NCBI RefSeq assembly: GCF_040702995.1
Contig: NZ_CP159992.1
Location: 3,497,501-3,561,500 of the forward strand
From: Paenibacillus sp. AN1007
Lineage (GTDB): Bacteria; Bacillota; Bacilli; Paenibacillales; Paenibacillaceae
DNA: 64,000 nucleotides
Direction: 5' to 3'
In this document: positions 26,871 to 35,093 of the stretch, piece after piece
How the letters are laid out: each line of letters opens with the position of its first letter
Position numbering within the stretch: position 1 is the first letter of the stretch
Notes under the pieces: generated by a model
What the model saw: the letters and a program-made list of their open reading frames with translations, nothing else
Told to the model about the DNA's origin: nothing
Databases searched by the model: none
Position numbers and translations under genes: made by a program

Positions 26871-28223
26871 TTAGTATGGACTTTTTTTACGGCGCAGGGG
26901 AGTCGGTCGGTATCCTTGATCGGTTTCACTTTCCTGCACACGCCTCTTCTGCAGCTTATCCTGACTCTCCTGCTTCTTCTGATTTTCCTGATCCTCCTGC
27001 TTCGAACCACTCCCGGAAGAGGGCTTCTCGCCTTTCTCGGGTTTTACTGCGAGCAGGGTAAGCAGACCACCAACTGCACCTGATGCTGCCAGAACACCAA
27101 ACAACAAAAAGTGTTGAGAACCGATCAGTAGAGACACCACAGGGGGACCGAGAGATACCCCGATGAATCGCATACTGCTGAACAAAGCTGTGATCGTGCC
27201 CCGCTGCTTCTTGTCTACCCCTTCTGTGATCAAGGTATCCAGACATGGCAGTGCTGCACCAATACCCGCACTACCCAGCGTAAACAGACCAACCACGACG
27301 TAGATATTATCAAACAAGCCGATAACAGCCAGCGCGACGGTCACCAAGGCAAGTCCGGCAAAACCGAGCCATTTCATGCGTGATTTATGTTTACCGATCC
27401 ACTTTCCTGCCAGAAACGAAGCCAGACACAGTGAAGCAAGCGGAATGGCCAGAACGAGCCCTTTGACTACGCCCTTCAGAGCAAATTCACTCTCCAGCGT
27501 CTCGGAAAGATAATAAAGCACGCCAAAAATGAGAAACATGCAAATCCCACCGATTGCAAACAAAGCGTACAACCAGCGTCCTTTTTCTTTTAACACCTTA
27601 CGGATGGAAGTAACGAATTCTGAAAATGTAGGTGGTTTTTCGTTCCTCTTCGGTGTTTTCACCAGAAATATAACCAGAATCAGCGAAATAAGGCAGAGAA
27701 CCGGGATTGCGAGAAATGGCGAGTACCAAAACCATACCGCAAGCGCAGCGCCTAGAATGGGACTCAGCACTTTACCAAAGGTGTTCGAGGTTTCGATGAT
27801 CCCCAGACTTTTGCTTACCTCATCTTCATTCTTAAACATATCTCCCACGAGAGGAATGACAATTGGAAATGCACCCGCAGCTCCGACTCCCTGCAAAAAT
27901 CTGCCTGAAAGAATAGTCCAGTAAGCGACATTACCGTTCATCATCCATGCAGCAGCTCCTGCTACTGCTCCTCCAACGGCAGCAATGACAAGGCTGGGAA
28001 TGATCACTGCTTTCCTGCCGAATCGATCCGATAAATATCCTGCCAGCGGAATCAGCAGAATGGCTACTACAGCATATACCGTGATCAGCATACTGACCCT
28101 GAATGCAGATACCTTAAGTTCCCGTTCAATCTGTGGCAGAATCGGTATAAGCATGGAGTTCCCTAAGGTCATGATCACAGGGATAGAAGCAAGTGCGACG
28201 AGGTCCCACTTTTTATCAGACAT
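26871..28223 (-). CDS. MFS multidrug transporter with charged C-terminal tail
   Basis: The product is 450 residues. Twelve membrane segments; motif A is LAGYLSDRFGRK between segments 2 and 3, motif B-like GRFLQGVGAAGAFPI and motif C GIIETSNTFGKVLSPILGA. These fit the Bmr/QacA-type drug:proton antiporters. After about residue 397 the protein ends in an unusual 50-residue Gln/Glu/Lys/Ser-rich tail (EDQENQKKQESQDKLQK). The substrate is unknown. No regulator is adjacent on its strand. Confidence 0.85.
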   Translation of the reverse strand: MSDKKWDLVALASIPVIMTLGNSMLIPILPQIERELKVSAFRVSMLITVYAVVAILLIPLAGYLSDRFGRKAVIIPSLVIAAVGGAVAGAAAWMMNGNVAYWTILSGRFLQGVGAAGAFPIVIPLVGDMFKNEDEVSKSLGIIETSNTFGKVLSPILGAALAVWFWYSPFLAIPVLCLISLILVIFLVKTPKRNEKPPTFSEFVTSIRKVLKEKGRWLYALFAIGGICMFLIFGVLYYLSETLESEFALKGVVKGLVLAIPLASLCLASFLAGKWIGKHKSRMKWLGFAGLALVTVALAVIGLFDNIYVVVGLFTLGSAGIGAALPCLDTLITEGVDKKQRGTITALFSSMRFIGVSLGPPVVSLLIGSQHFLLFGVLAASGAVGGLLTLLAVKPEKGEKPSSGSGSKQEDQENQKKQESQDKLQKRRVQESETDQGYRPTPLRRKKSPY

Positions 28224-28318
28224 ACCCTAACCACCTTCGCAGATTTTACACACAACAGCATTATTGTCGGTTGATCGGGGGTTGATTATGCAGCCTATGT
28301 CAAAATGGGAAGATCAGA

Positions 28319-29353
28319 TTAGCGGAAACCAAGCTGTTTCCACTGAGCCAGCAAATCCATTGTCCGTTCAGCATATTTTTGGCCATCTTCTGGCTGATTC
28401 ACCTGATGCTCATGCACGTATGCGTTAAAATAGGAGGATAACAACCGGTATGCCAGCCTGCGTGCTTGTCCCCCTGGAGACGCATCAAGCGGATGACCAT
28501 AACCATCATGAAAAGCTTCTGATTCTGTCGAAAGAATCGCCTCATACTCCCGATCAGCATACATGGAGCGGTCTCCATCGATGATCGCAGCTATGCTCAT
28601 ACAACCTTGTTCGCCGTGCACCAGCACATTGGCTGCCCACAGATCATTATGGACAAGCACGGGCTGTTTGATTGAATCAAACAGCAATCTATGCTGTTCA
28701 AAAATGGCCGTGATCTTTTCTCCTACGCCAGGCATAAATGCTTTTTCATGTGCTTTTCGGGTTGTCTCGTCGGCAAACATGCGAAGCACCTCAGACCACT
28801 GACCTGATCCGCGAATGGACCCGTCAGCCTGCGGCCAGCCAAACGAAGCTCCTCTAATCTGATGCATAGCCGCAGTGTACGCACCAAGCTGTTTATACAA
28901 ACGCTGCTTGTCCAGCTTGTTAATAGCTGCATGATCCAGCTGCACGCTTGGAATAAATGTCATAAACATATAGGTTCGCGGTACATCGAGACCGCTGTCA
29001 TCACAGGCCAGCACTTCAGGCGCCGGGATTCCAGCCTTGCGGTATCGTTCATAGACAACAGGCTCTGCAGCCATCATCGTGCGTTCAAACGAAAATAACG
29101 GATCGCTCCAGGCAATCTCAGCGATCGTTTCGCTGCTCGGAATGTCTACCTGTTCAGGAGCAAGTCGTAGAATGACATCCGTTACAGATGTATGTTCCAA
29201 TTGAATGCGGTAGGTCGTATTGAACAGACCACCCCGGAGCAGTCCAAACTGTTTAATGAAAACATGATTTCCAAAATGTTTGTGCACAAGTGCATGAAGT
29301 ACCTCTGTTGATATTGGGCTGTGCAGGCCCGAATGTGGATGTGAATGCGGCAT
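28319..29353 (-). CDS. Aminoglycoside phosphotransferase-fold kinase
   Basis: The product is 344 residues. The catalytic loop is VLVHNDLWAANVL and the following metal site reads AAIIDGDRSMYAD, with the Asp retained. The N-terminus is His-rich (MPHSHPHSGLH). It has the fold of APH and choline/homoserine kinases, but the substrate cannot be named. It is distinct from the APH-fold gene near 3-4 kb (different length and motifs). The gene is single, separated from the upstream alpha-xylosidase by that gene's terminator. Confidence 0.75.
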   Translation of the reverse strand: MPHSHPHSGLHSPISTEVLHALVHKHFGNHVFIKQFGLLRGGLFNTTYRIQLEHTSVTDVILRLAPEQVDIPSSETIAEIAWSDPLFSFERTMMAAEPVVYERYRKAGIPAPEVLACDDSGLDVPRTYMFMTFIPSVQLDHAAINKLDKQRLYKQLGAYTAAMHQIRGASFGWPQADGSIRGSGQWSEVLRMFADETTRKAHEKAFMPGVGEKITAIFEQHRLLFDSIKQPVLVHNDLWAANVLVHGEQGCMSIAAIIDGDRSMYADREYEAILSTESEAFHDGYGHPLDASPGGQARRLAYRLLSSYFNAYVHEHQVNQPEDGQKYAERTMDLLAQWKQLGFR

Positions 29354-29382
29354 ATTGTTCCCTCTTTCCTATACAAATAAAC

Positions 29383-29412
29383 AAACAGACGGCGCCATCA
29401 GGCACCGTCCTT
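29383..29412 (-). terminator. Terminator of the alpha-xylosidase gene
   Basis: GACGGTGCC-TGAT-GGCGCCGTC on the minus strand (one G-U pair), followed by TGTTTGTTTAT. Confidence 0.75.
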
Positions 29413-29433
29413 TCATCGTCTTATTGTAACATG

Positions 29434-31752
29434 TTACATCTCGATTGTAAGCGTACTTGCACCTGCATCCGCAGTGACGACAACTCCTTGTGCGCCTGCC
29501 GCCTGCAATCCGCCTTCCACACGGGATACGGAATCAACACCGCGAAGCACGAGATTCCAAGGCTTGCCTGCACCTTCGGCACGCACTTCGAGCTTCGATC
29601 CGCTGCGAGTGACGGTCACCTGCAGTTCACGTTCTGCTCCTTGGTTTACAACAACGGCTTGTGCGGTCTGTCCTTCTGCCAGTTCAAATAAATGCAGGGA
29701 TACATTATCGGCAAAATCATAATCCGGTCTGCTGTCCACTGCACCTACCGCGATCAGACTGTTCGGTTTGACCATCATCGGCAGCGTTTTGAAGTCGTGA
29801 ATTTCGCTAATCCAGCGTCCGCCTTCCACTTTGGTCCCTGTCAGATAATTCGTCCAGGTTCCTTCAGGCAGATAATAACGCACGTCGCCTTCCTTGTTGA
29901 AGATCGGCGCAACCAGAATCGAGTCACCAAACATATACTGCAGGTCAAGAGTCGCACAGGTCGGATCATCCGGGTATTCCAGTACCATCGCGCGCATCAT
30001 CGGCAGCCCCTGCACTGAGGACTCTACCGCAGCATTGAACAGGTACGGCATTAAGCTTAGCTTCAGCTTCGTAAAGTCACGTACAACATCGACAGCCTCT
30101 TCATCAAATAACCAAGGCACACGATAAGACTCATTGCCATGCAGACGGCTGTGCGAAGAGAGCAGTCCGAACTGCACCCAGCGTTTGTATACGTCCGGCT
30201 CGGCTGTCGCTTCGAATCCGCTGATGTCATGGCTCCAGAAGCCAAACCCCGAAAGACCGAGAGATAATCCACCGCGCAGCGATTCGGCCATGGAGGAATA
30301 ATTGGACGAGCAGTCTCCGCCCCAGTGTACAGGGAACTGCTGCCCACCTACGGTTGCAGAGCGTGCAAACAGAGCCGCTTCATTTTTACCGAGGTTCTCT
30401 TCGAGTACATCAAATACCGCTTTGTTATACAGGAACGTGTAGTAGTTGTGCATTTTCACCGGATCGGAGCCATCATAATACACCACATCAGTCGGAATTC
30501 TTTCGCCGAAATCCGTTTTGAAGCAGTCTACACCCTGATCGATCAGACCTTTCAGCTTGTCCTTGTACCATGCGGTTGCTTCTGGATTGGTGAAATCTAC
30601 GAGCCCCATACCTGCCTGCCATTTATCCCACTGCCATACACTGCCGTCAGCCGTTTTGACGAGGTACCCTTTTTCCATGCCTTCATCGAACAGAATCGAT
30701 TTCTCTGCAATATAAGGGTTGATCCACGCACAGATTTTGAGTCCTTTATCCTTCAAACGCTGCAGCATGCCTTCCGGGTCCGGGAACAGGTCTTTATCCC
30801 ATTCAAAGTCACACCACTGATACTCCTTCATCCAGAAGCAGTCAAAGTGGAAAACGGAAAGCGGCAGATCACGCTCCGCCATGCCATCGACAAAATGATT
30901 CACCGTCGCTTCGTCATAGTCCGTTGTGAACGAAGTCGTCAGCCACAGACCAAATGTCCATGCGGGCGGCAAAGCCGGCTTACCTGTAAGCTTGGTGTAG
31001 TTATCCAGCACCTCTTTGGGATTCGCACCGCCGATAATAAAGTATTCCAGCGTTTCGCCCTGTACACTGAACTGTACTTTGGATACATTCTCGGAAGCAA
31101 TCTCGTAAGATACTTTTTCAGGATGATTAACGAATACCCCGTATCCTTTGTTGGAGAGATAGAACGGAATGTTCTTATAGGCCTGTTCACTGCTTGTACC
31201 GCCATCCTCATTCCAGATATCCACGACCTGACCATTTTTCACAAACGGAGTAAAGCGTTCACCAAGGCCATAGACATACTCACCCACGCCCAGCTCCAAC
31301 TGTTCTCGGAAGAACGTACCTTCGGACGCCGACTCGATATATGCCGGACCTCTCCAGCCGCTGCCAGTGAGACGTTTGTCATTATAGTCGAAGCCAATGT
31401 CCCAGCCTTTTGTTTTATTCACGGTGACACGCAGATTGCCGCTTTTCAGGGCTGCTCCGCTTTCATCCTGAGTAATCTGCACATCCGTATTCAACGTGTT
31501 CAGCGCAAACTCCGGGCCTGGATTGACTTTACCCTTGTGATGGTTCAGCTGCACACGAATGACATCAGGCATTGGTGAGCTGTAGGTTGCCTTGAGCAGC
31601 GTTCCGTTCAGGGTATCCCCTTTGCGCTCAATGCGTTTGGTTGCTGCGTATACAGTAAAGGAATCGCCCTTTTGTACAATATCTCGAATATCCGCCGGAT
31701 TTTGAACATGATATCCATCACGGATCTGCCAGTAGCCATCGGTAAATTTCAT
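29434..31752 (-). CDS. yicI: Alpha-xylosidase, glycoside hydrolase family 31
   Basis: The product is 772 residues, the same length as E. coli YicI, and similar from end to end. It releases alpha-linked xylose from xyloglucan oligosaccharides such as isoprimeverose, in the cytoplasm (no signal peptide). The nucleophile Asp414 lies in CFKTDFGERIP and the acid/base Asp480 in HWGGDCSSNYSS, matching YicI Asp416 and Asp482. The block PALPPAWTFGLWLTTSFTTD is also YicI-like. AAGGAGG precedes the ATG. It diverges from an AraC regulator, and a perfect cre site lies in between. No xyloside transporter is adjacent. Confidence 0.93.
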   Translation of the reverse strand: MKFTDGYWQIRDGYHVQNPADIRDIVQKGDSFTVYAATKRIERKGDTLNGTLLKATYSSPMPDVIRVQLNHHKGKVNPGPEFALNTLNTDVQITQDESGAALKSGNLRVTVNKTKGWDIGFDYNDKRLTGSGWRGPAYIESASEGTFFREQLELGVGEYVYGLGERFTPFVKNGQVVDIWNEDGGTSSEQAYKNIPFYLSNKGYGVFVNHPEKVSYEIASENVSKVQFSVQGETLEYFIIGGANPKEVLDNYTKLTGKPALPPAWTFGLWLTTSFTTDYDEATVNHFVDGMAERDLPLSVFHFDCFWMKEYQWCDFEWDKDLFPDPEGMLQRLKDKGLKICAWINPYIAEKSILFDEGMEKGYLVKTADGSVWQWDKWQAGMGLVDFTNPEATAWYKDKLKGLIDQGVDCFKTDFGERIPTDVVYYDGSDPVKMHNYYTFLYNKAVFDVLEENLGKNEAALFARSATVGGQQFPVHWGGDCSSNYSSMAESLRGGLSLGLSGFGFWSHDISGFEATAEPDVYKRWVQFGLLSSHSRLHGNESYRVPWLFDEEAVDVVRDFTKLKLSLMPYLFNAAVESSVQGLPMMRAMVLEYPDDPTCATLDLQYMFGDSILVAPIFNKEGDVRYYLPEGTWTNYLTGTKVEGGRWISEIHDFKTLPMMVKPNSLIAVGAVDSRPDYDFADNVSLHLFELAEGQTAQAVVVNQGAERELQVTVTRSGSKLEVRAEGAGKPWNLVLRGVDSVSRVEGGLQAAGAQGVVVTADAGASTLTIEM

Positions 31753-31879
31753 CTTGGATTACCTCCTTCGGTTATACTATAATGATATTGATATAAATCA
31801 TGAATTTCTTCTTTTATTTTGATCAATTATATAAGTATTTTGATATTTTTAGTGTTATGAGGGCTCATTTCAAATATAT

Positions 31880-31895
31880 TTTGCAAACGATTACA
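31880..31895. promoter_or_regulatory. Perfect cre site
   Basis: TTTGCAAACGATTACA matches the CcpA consensus WWTGNAARCGNWWWCA at every position. It lies in the yicI-araC divergent region, about 130 bases upstream of yicI and 41 bases upstream of the AraC ATG, so it probably mainly represses the activator gene. Confidence 0.75.
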
Positions 31896-31935
31896 TCATT
31901 ACTAAGCAGCATATTCAATAAGGAGGTTTTCTTGG

Positions 31936-32862
31936 ATGGAGCGTGCACAATTAAGGGAAGACCGAATTCACGGCAATGCCATGTATCCGGTTAGTGTGTA
32001 CCCTGACATACAGCAGTTAAACGGGGACAGCATTCTCGACTGCCATTGGCATGATGAGATGGAATTCACGATGGTGACGCAGGGCTCTGCGGTGTTTCAG
32101 ATTGATATGAACCGATACGAGGTGAAGGCCGGAGAGGCTATCTTTGTTCACCGGGGGGAGATTCATGCGGGATACCTTAAGGGCGATGAGCCTTGTGTCT
32201 TCTCTTCCATTGTATTTCATTCCGATCTGCTCGGCAGCCAAAGTTTTGATGCAGTCCAGGAGAAGTTTATCGCACCTATACTTCGAAAAAACATACTGCT
32301 TCCTTCTCACATTACAGCCGATGGAGGCTGGGGCTCGGAAGTTCTGGCGTACCTGAGGCGTATCTTTGCAGATCACGATAGTGGAACTGACACCTGTGAA
32401 ATAACAACAAAAGCACACCTCTACCTTATGCTTGCCCGCATGGTTGAACATCGGGCGGCACTGCCGCTCAAAGGCGCGGTAAACGGGGGAAGCCCGGACA
32501 AAGTGGAGCGCCTGAAGACGGTGCTGGGTTATATTCACAAGCGTTACCCTGAACCGCTTAAACTAAAGGATCTTGCGGATGCAGCGAATATGAGCGAGGG
32601 ACATTTCTGTCGTTTTTTCAAACAGATGGTGCAGAAAAGTCCTGTGGACTACATTAATTATTATCGGGTGCAGCAGGCCTGCAGACAGCTGGAGAATACG
32701 GATCATAAAATTGTCGATATTGCCATGGATGTTGGATTTGAGCATCTCAGTTATTTCATTACCACCTTTAAGAAACATAAGAACACCACCCCGTCCCATT
32801 ATCGCAAAATGTTCTCCAAAAATGTAACAATTGCGCCTGATGTCCTTACACAGGTACTCTAA
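31936..32862 (+). CDS. AraC-family regulator, probable activator of yicI
   Basis: The product is 308 residues. An N-terminal cupin (about 15-110: CHWHDEMEFTMVTQGSAVF, GEAIFVHRGEIHAG) is followed by a C-terminal double HTH (about 190-290: LKDLADAANMSEGHFCRFFK and IAMDVGFEHLSYFITTFKKH). AAGGAGG precedes the ATG. Divergent placement next to the alpha-xylosidase gene and the intervening cre site suggest control by an alpha-xyloside together with CcpA. Confidence 0.88.
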   Translation: MERAQLREDRIHGNAMYPVSVYPDIQQLNGDSILDCHWHDEMEFTMVTQGSAVFQIDMNRYEVKAGEAIFVHRGEIHAGYLKGDEPCVFSSIVFHSDLLGSQSFDAVQEKFIAPILRKNILLPSHITADGGWGSEVLAYLRRIFADHDSGTDTCEITTKAHLYLMLARMVEHRAALPLKGAVNGGSPDKVERLKTVLGYIHKRYPEPLKLKDLADAANMSEGHFCRFFKQMVQKSPVDYINYYRVQQACRQLENTDHKIVDIAMDVGFEHLSYFITTFKKHKNTTPSHYRKMFSKNVTIAPDVLTQVL

Positions 32863-32924
32863 TTTAGAAAGAGTGATTATATCCTTATATCGCGATTAAT
32901 TTTGACGGAATCCAGGGATAAAAC

Positions 32925-32970
32925 GACAGAAGGTGCTTACAGCGCATTCGCTGCAGGCACCTTCTCATTT
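32925..32970. terminator. Bidirectional terminator
   Basis: AGAAGGTGC-TTAC-AGCG-CATT-CGCT-GCAG-GCACCTTCT: nine- and four-bp perfect stems with a symmetrical internal loop and T-rich flanks on both sides. It lies between the convergent AraC and lipoprotein genes. Confidence 0.8.
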
Positions 32971-33002
32971 TATTTACGCGCTAGAACCATGCTTCTTTGC
33001 AG

Positions 33003-33932
33003 TTATTTTCGTAATGTCTTCCAGGATGAATACTCATGAACCGAAAATCCGTTAAAGGAAGCATGCACACTCGCCATCTGCTCCACCAGCTTCAGCTGCT
33101 GCTCCATATACGCATCCCCCTCTTCGAAGAACGTAATAAAATCGCCTTCTTTGCTCTGCTTGGTTTCCACCGCAATCGATATTTTTTTGCCAACGGAGGC
33201 TGCATCGATCAGTTCGTCCTTCGCCACGCTGTATATAGCGGCAGCTGTATCCCGATAAGCCATAATGGTAATGGAATCAAATTTGCGAATCATCCAGCTG
33301 CTTACCGCCATCGTCGAACCGGGAATTTTGTAATTGTCCAGCCAGAACGGCAGATCCGCGGCCACGGGCATCTTCATAGCGGAGGCACGCTCGACAATAT
33401 AATCCACATTGCCCTGCCACTGTGTAATGACACTGGCCTGATTGGTTTTCCACTGCGGATGCACATGAGGTTCGATATCCAGATGAATCCCTGCGAATTT
33501 CTCGTTGGACAGCGCCTGTGCTTGATACGATTCGATCCAGTCCATAAAGGAGGCAATATGTCCTCTGCTTTCGGTCAGCCCCCAAGCTGAACGTCCATCC
33601 ATAATGTCAACAGCTATATGCTGCGCCCTTGCCAGACGGATAAAATTTTTGTATTCGGGTATTTTCACATCCCGGTTTATCTGCAGGTAGATCGTATTAA
33701 TGCTGTTCTCCGCTGCAAAATTCAACACATCCTGAGCACCGTTTCGGATCTGCGTAGTATCCCACACCCATGTAGCCCGCACAGGACGATCCAGATTCCC
33801 GTGAATGGATGCGTAACTGTCTACAGGTTCGACGGAACCTACAGCAGCCGCTTTGGTGGAACAAGCAGTACTCAAACACAGGATCAGACAACTCATCAGC
33901 AGCAGGATACGGAATTCTTTTTTGGTTTTCAC
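33003..33932 (-). CDS. Lipoprotein with a TIM-barrel glycosidase-like domain
   Basis: The product is 309 residues. A signal peptide with lipobox LSTAC gives lipid-modified Cys24, so the protein is anchored outside the membrane. The rest alternates beta strands and helices as in a TIM barrel (INTIYLQINRD, HIAVDIMDG, FAGIHLDIEPH, DSITIMAYRD). The D152-x-E154 in HLDIEPH resembles the end of the DxxDxDxE motif of GH18-type enzymes, but the full motif is not present. No family name is certain. The start is GTG with AAGGGAG upstream. A surface glycan hydrolase or a sugar-binding role is possible. Confidence 0.65.
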   Translation of the reverse strand: MKTKKEFRILLLMSCLILCLSTACSTKAAAVGSVEPVDSYASIHGNLDRPVRATWVWDTTQIRNGAQDVLNFAAENSINTIYLQINRDVKIPEYKNFIRLARAQHIAVDIMDGRSAWGLTESRGHIASFMDWIESYQAQALSNEKFAGIHLDIEPHVHPQWKTNQASVITQWQGNVDYIVERASAMKMPVAADLPFWLDNYKIPGSTMAVSSWMIRKFDSITIMAYRDTAAAIYSVAKDELIDAASVGKKISIAVETKQSKEGDFITFFEEGDAYMEQQLKLVEQMASVHASFNGFSVHEYSSWKTLRK

Positions 33933-34250
33933 ATTTGTACACTCCCTTGAAGTTATAGCAGCTCTTACGTATAAATCCGGATGAAATATTGTCGTTTCTA
34001 TTCATTTTTTGCACTCTGATGGAAGTGCTGTGAATTAAATCTTCTTCTATACGCAATATCATCTATAAGACTCACGACGAAAGAATCATATAACTATATT
34101 TCGGGAATTCACAGTTCCGAATACATAGTCCAAAAGTCTCAATATTTCATATTCCATGTAAACATGTATTAAACTTCACGACTTCTGTCTATATTTTGTT
34201 TTAACTCCCAGCTTCTGTAGACCTAGAGAGCGTTTTCTTTCTTTAAATCA
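33933..34250. other. Non-coding spacer upstream of the lipoprotein gene
   Basis: About 315 AT-rich bases between the lipoprotein GTG and the IS200 end. It would carry the lipoprotein promoter on the minus strand, but no convincing -35/-10 pair was identified. No gene was seen. Confidence 0.4.
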
Positions 34251-34252
34251 GG

Positions 34253-34273
34253 ACCACCCGTCCAACGGGTGGT
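34253..34273. repeat. IS200 subterminal hairpin, 3' end
   Basis: A perfect 9-bp inverted repeat with a 3-base loop, downstream of tnpA. It shares its CCACCCG stem with the hairpin at the other end. Confidence 0.7.
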
Positions 34274-34322
34274 TTGCTCTTGGGGTATAACCCCCTGTTG
34301 CCAAACTGCGCCTAAAGACGCT

Positions 34323-34348
34323 AGCCTGACAGCAGGGCTGTTCAGGCT
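34323..34348. repeat. Hairpin in the IS200 3' non-coding segment
   Basis: AGCCTG-ACAGC-AGG-GCTGT-T-CAGGCT forms an 11-bp stem with a single bulge. It could act as a terminator-like or regulatory RNA structure of the element. Confidence 0.5.
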
Positions 34349-34387
34349 CAGTGTAATTTGTCTCTTTCACTTACCAGTAAACTGGTT

Positions 34388-34861
34388 TTACTTCTTTTTG
34401 CTTCGATTACTGCTGAATGGATCTTCGTATTCTTTTACACTCAGCTTATCTACCGCCTGATCATGTGCTTCTTGCTCACGAATATACTTTCTTACGGTTG
34501 CTTCATTTAGACCCACTGTGCTCACATAGTACCCTTCGGCCCAAAATTTTCGATTTCCGTATTTATACTTAAGCTGGGCATGTTTTTCGAAGATCATGAG
34601 CGAACTTTTTCCCTTTAGATATCCCATAAACGTGGAGACCGCAATTTTTGGAGGGATGGCTACTAACATATGGACATGATCGGGCATCATGTGACCTTCT
34701 ATGATTTCGACTCCTTTGTACTTGCACAAACGTTTAAAGATTTCGATTAAATCTCTTCTCACTTGATTATAGATTTCTTTCCGTCTATACTTCGGGGTGA
34801 ACACAATGTGGTACTTACACATCCACTTTGTGTGAGCTAGGCTGTAGCTCTTGGTTGCCAT
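34388..34861 (-). CDS. tnpA: IS200/IS605 Y1 transposase
   Basis: The product is 157 residues, the normal TnpA length, and appears intact. The metal-binding HUH motif is HMMPDHVHMLVAIPP (HVH), and the catalytic Tyr lies in the C-terminal helix region GYYVSTVGLNEATVRKYI. The N-terminal CKYHIVFTPKYRRK is a family hallmark. The frame extends upstream, but the ATG at 34861 is preceded by GAAAGGAA and starts the conserved domain. It moves single-stranded DNA by cut and paste. No TnpB is present in this element. Confidence 0.92.
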   Translation of the reverse strand: MATKSYSLAHTKWMCKYHIVFTPKYRRKEIYNQVRRDLIEIFKRLCKYKGVEIIEGHMMPDHVHMLVAIPPKIAVSTFMGYLKGKSSLMIFEKHAQLKYKYGNRKFWAEGYYVSTVGLNEATVRKYIREQEAHDQAVDKLSVKEYEDPFSSNRSKKK

Positions 34862-34940
34862 GAATGACCATTCCTTTCTTTTTGAGCCTGAACATCTCAA
34901 TTGTATTGGAATGGTCATAATGGTCAAACCCTTCATCCCT

Positions 34941-34959
34941 CCACCCGCATAGCGGGTGG
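34941..34959. repeat. IS200 subterminal hairpin, 5' end
   Basis: A perfect 8-bp inverted repeat with a 3-base loop, upstream of tnpA. In IS200 a hairpin here also limits read-through into the transposase from outside promoters. Confidence 0.7.
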
Positions 34960-35005
34960 TTTTTTGTTTCGCGCGTTTCACGCACTCAACTGGCTAAAGC
35001 CATAA

Positions 35006-35030
35006 CCAAAAAGCCGCCCGAAGGCGGCTC
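35006..35030 (-). terminator. Rho-independent terminator of adeC
   Basis: AGCCGCC-TTCG-GGCGGCT followed by TTTTTGG on the minus strand, 65 bases past the stop codon. Confidence 0.85.
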
Positions 35031-35093
35031 AGAATGCAGTATTTATTTTCCTTTCGTTATCCGTTAACGTTTCTTTTCTCCGAAACACCCGCT

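Larger units (their letters stand above)
34250..34975 (-). mobile_element. IS200/IS605-family element (tnpA only)
   Basis: A Y1-transposase gene is flanked by subterminal hairpins. The one at 34253-34273 reads ACCACCCGT-CCA-ACGGGTGGT and the one at 34941-34959 reads CCACCCGC-ATA-GCGGGTGG. They share the CCACCCG/CGGGTGG stem, as expected for IS200-type ends that are recognised as single-stranded hairpins. There are no terminal inverted repeats or target duplication, which is normal for the family. The exact cleavage points cannot be read, so the borders are approximate. The region between tnpA and the 34253 hairpin contains two further stem-loops (34282-34294 and 34323-34348). Confidence 0.7.

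Noticed and set aside
30325..31578. A 417-codon open frame on the + strand opposite yicI
   Set aside because: It lies entirely antisense to a clear GH31 enzyme, has Cys/His/Phe-rich composition typical of antisense frames, and no ribosome site.
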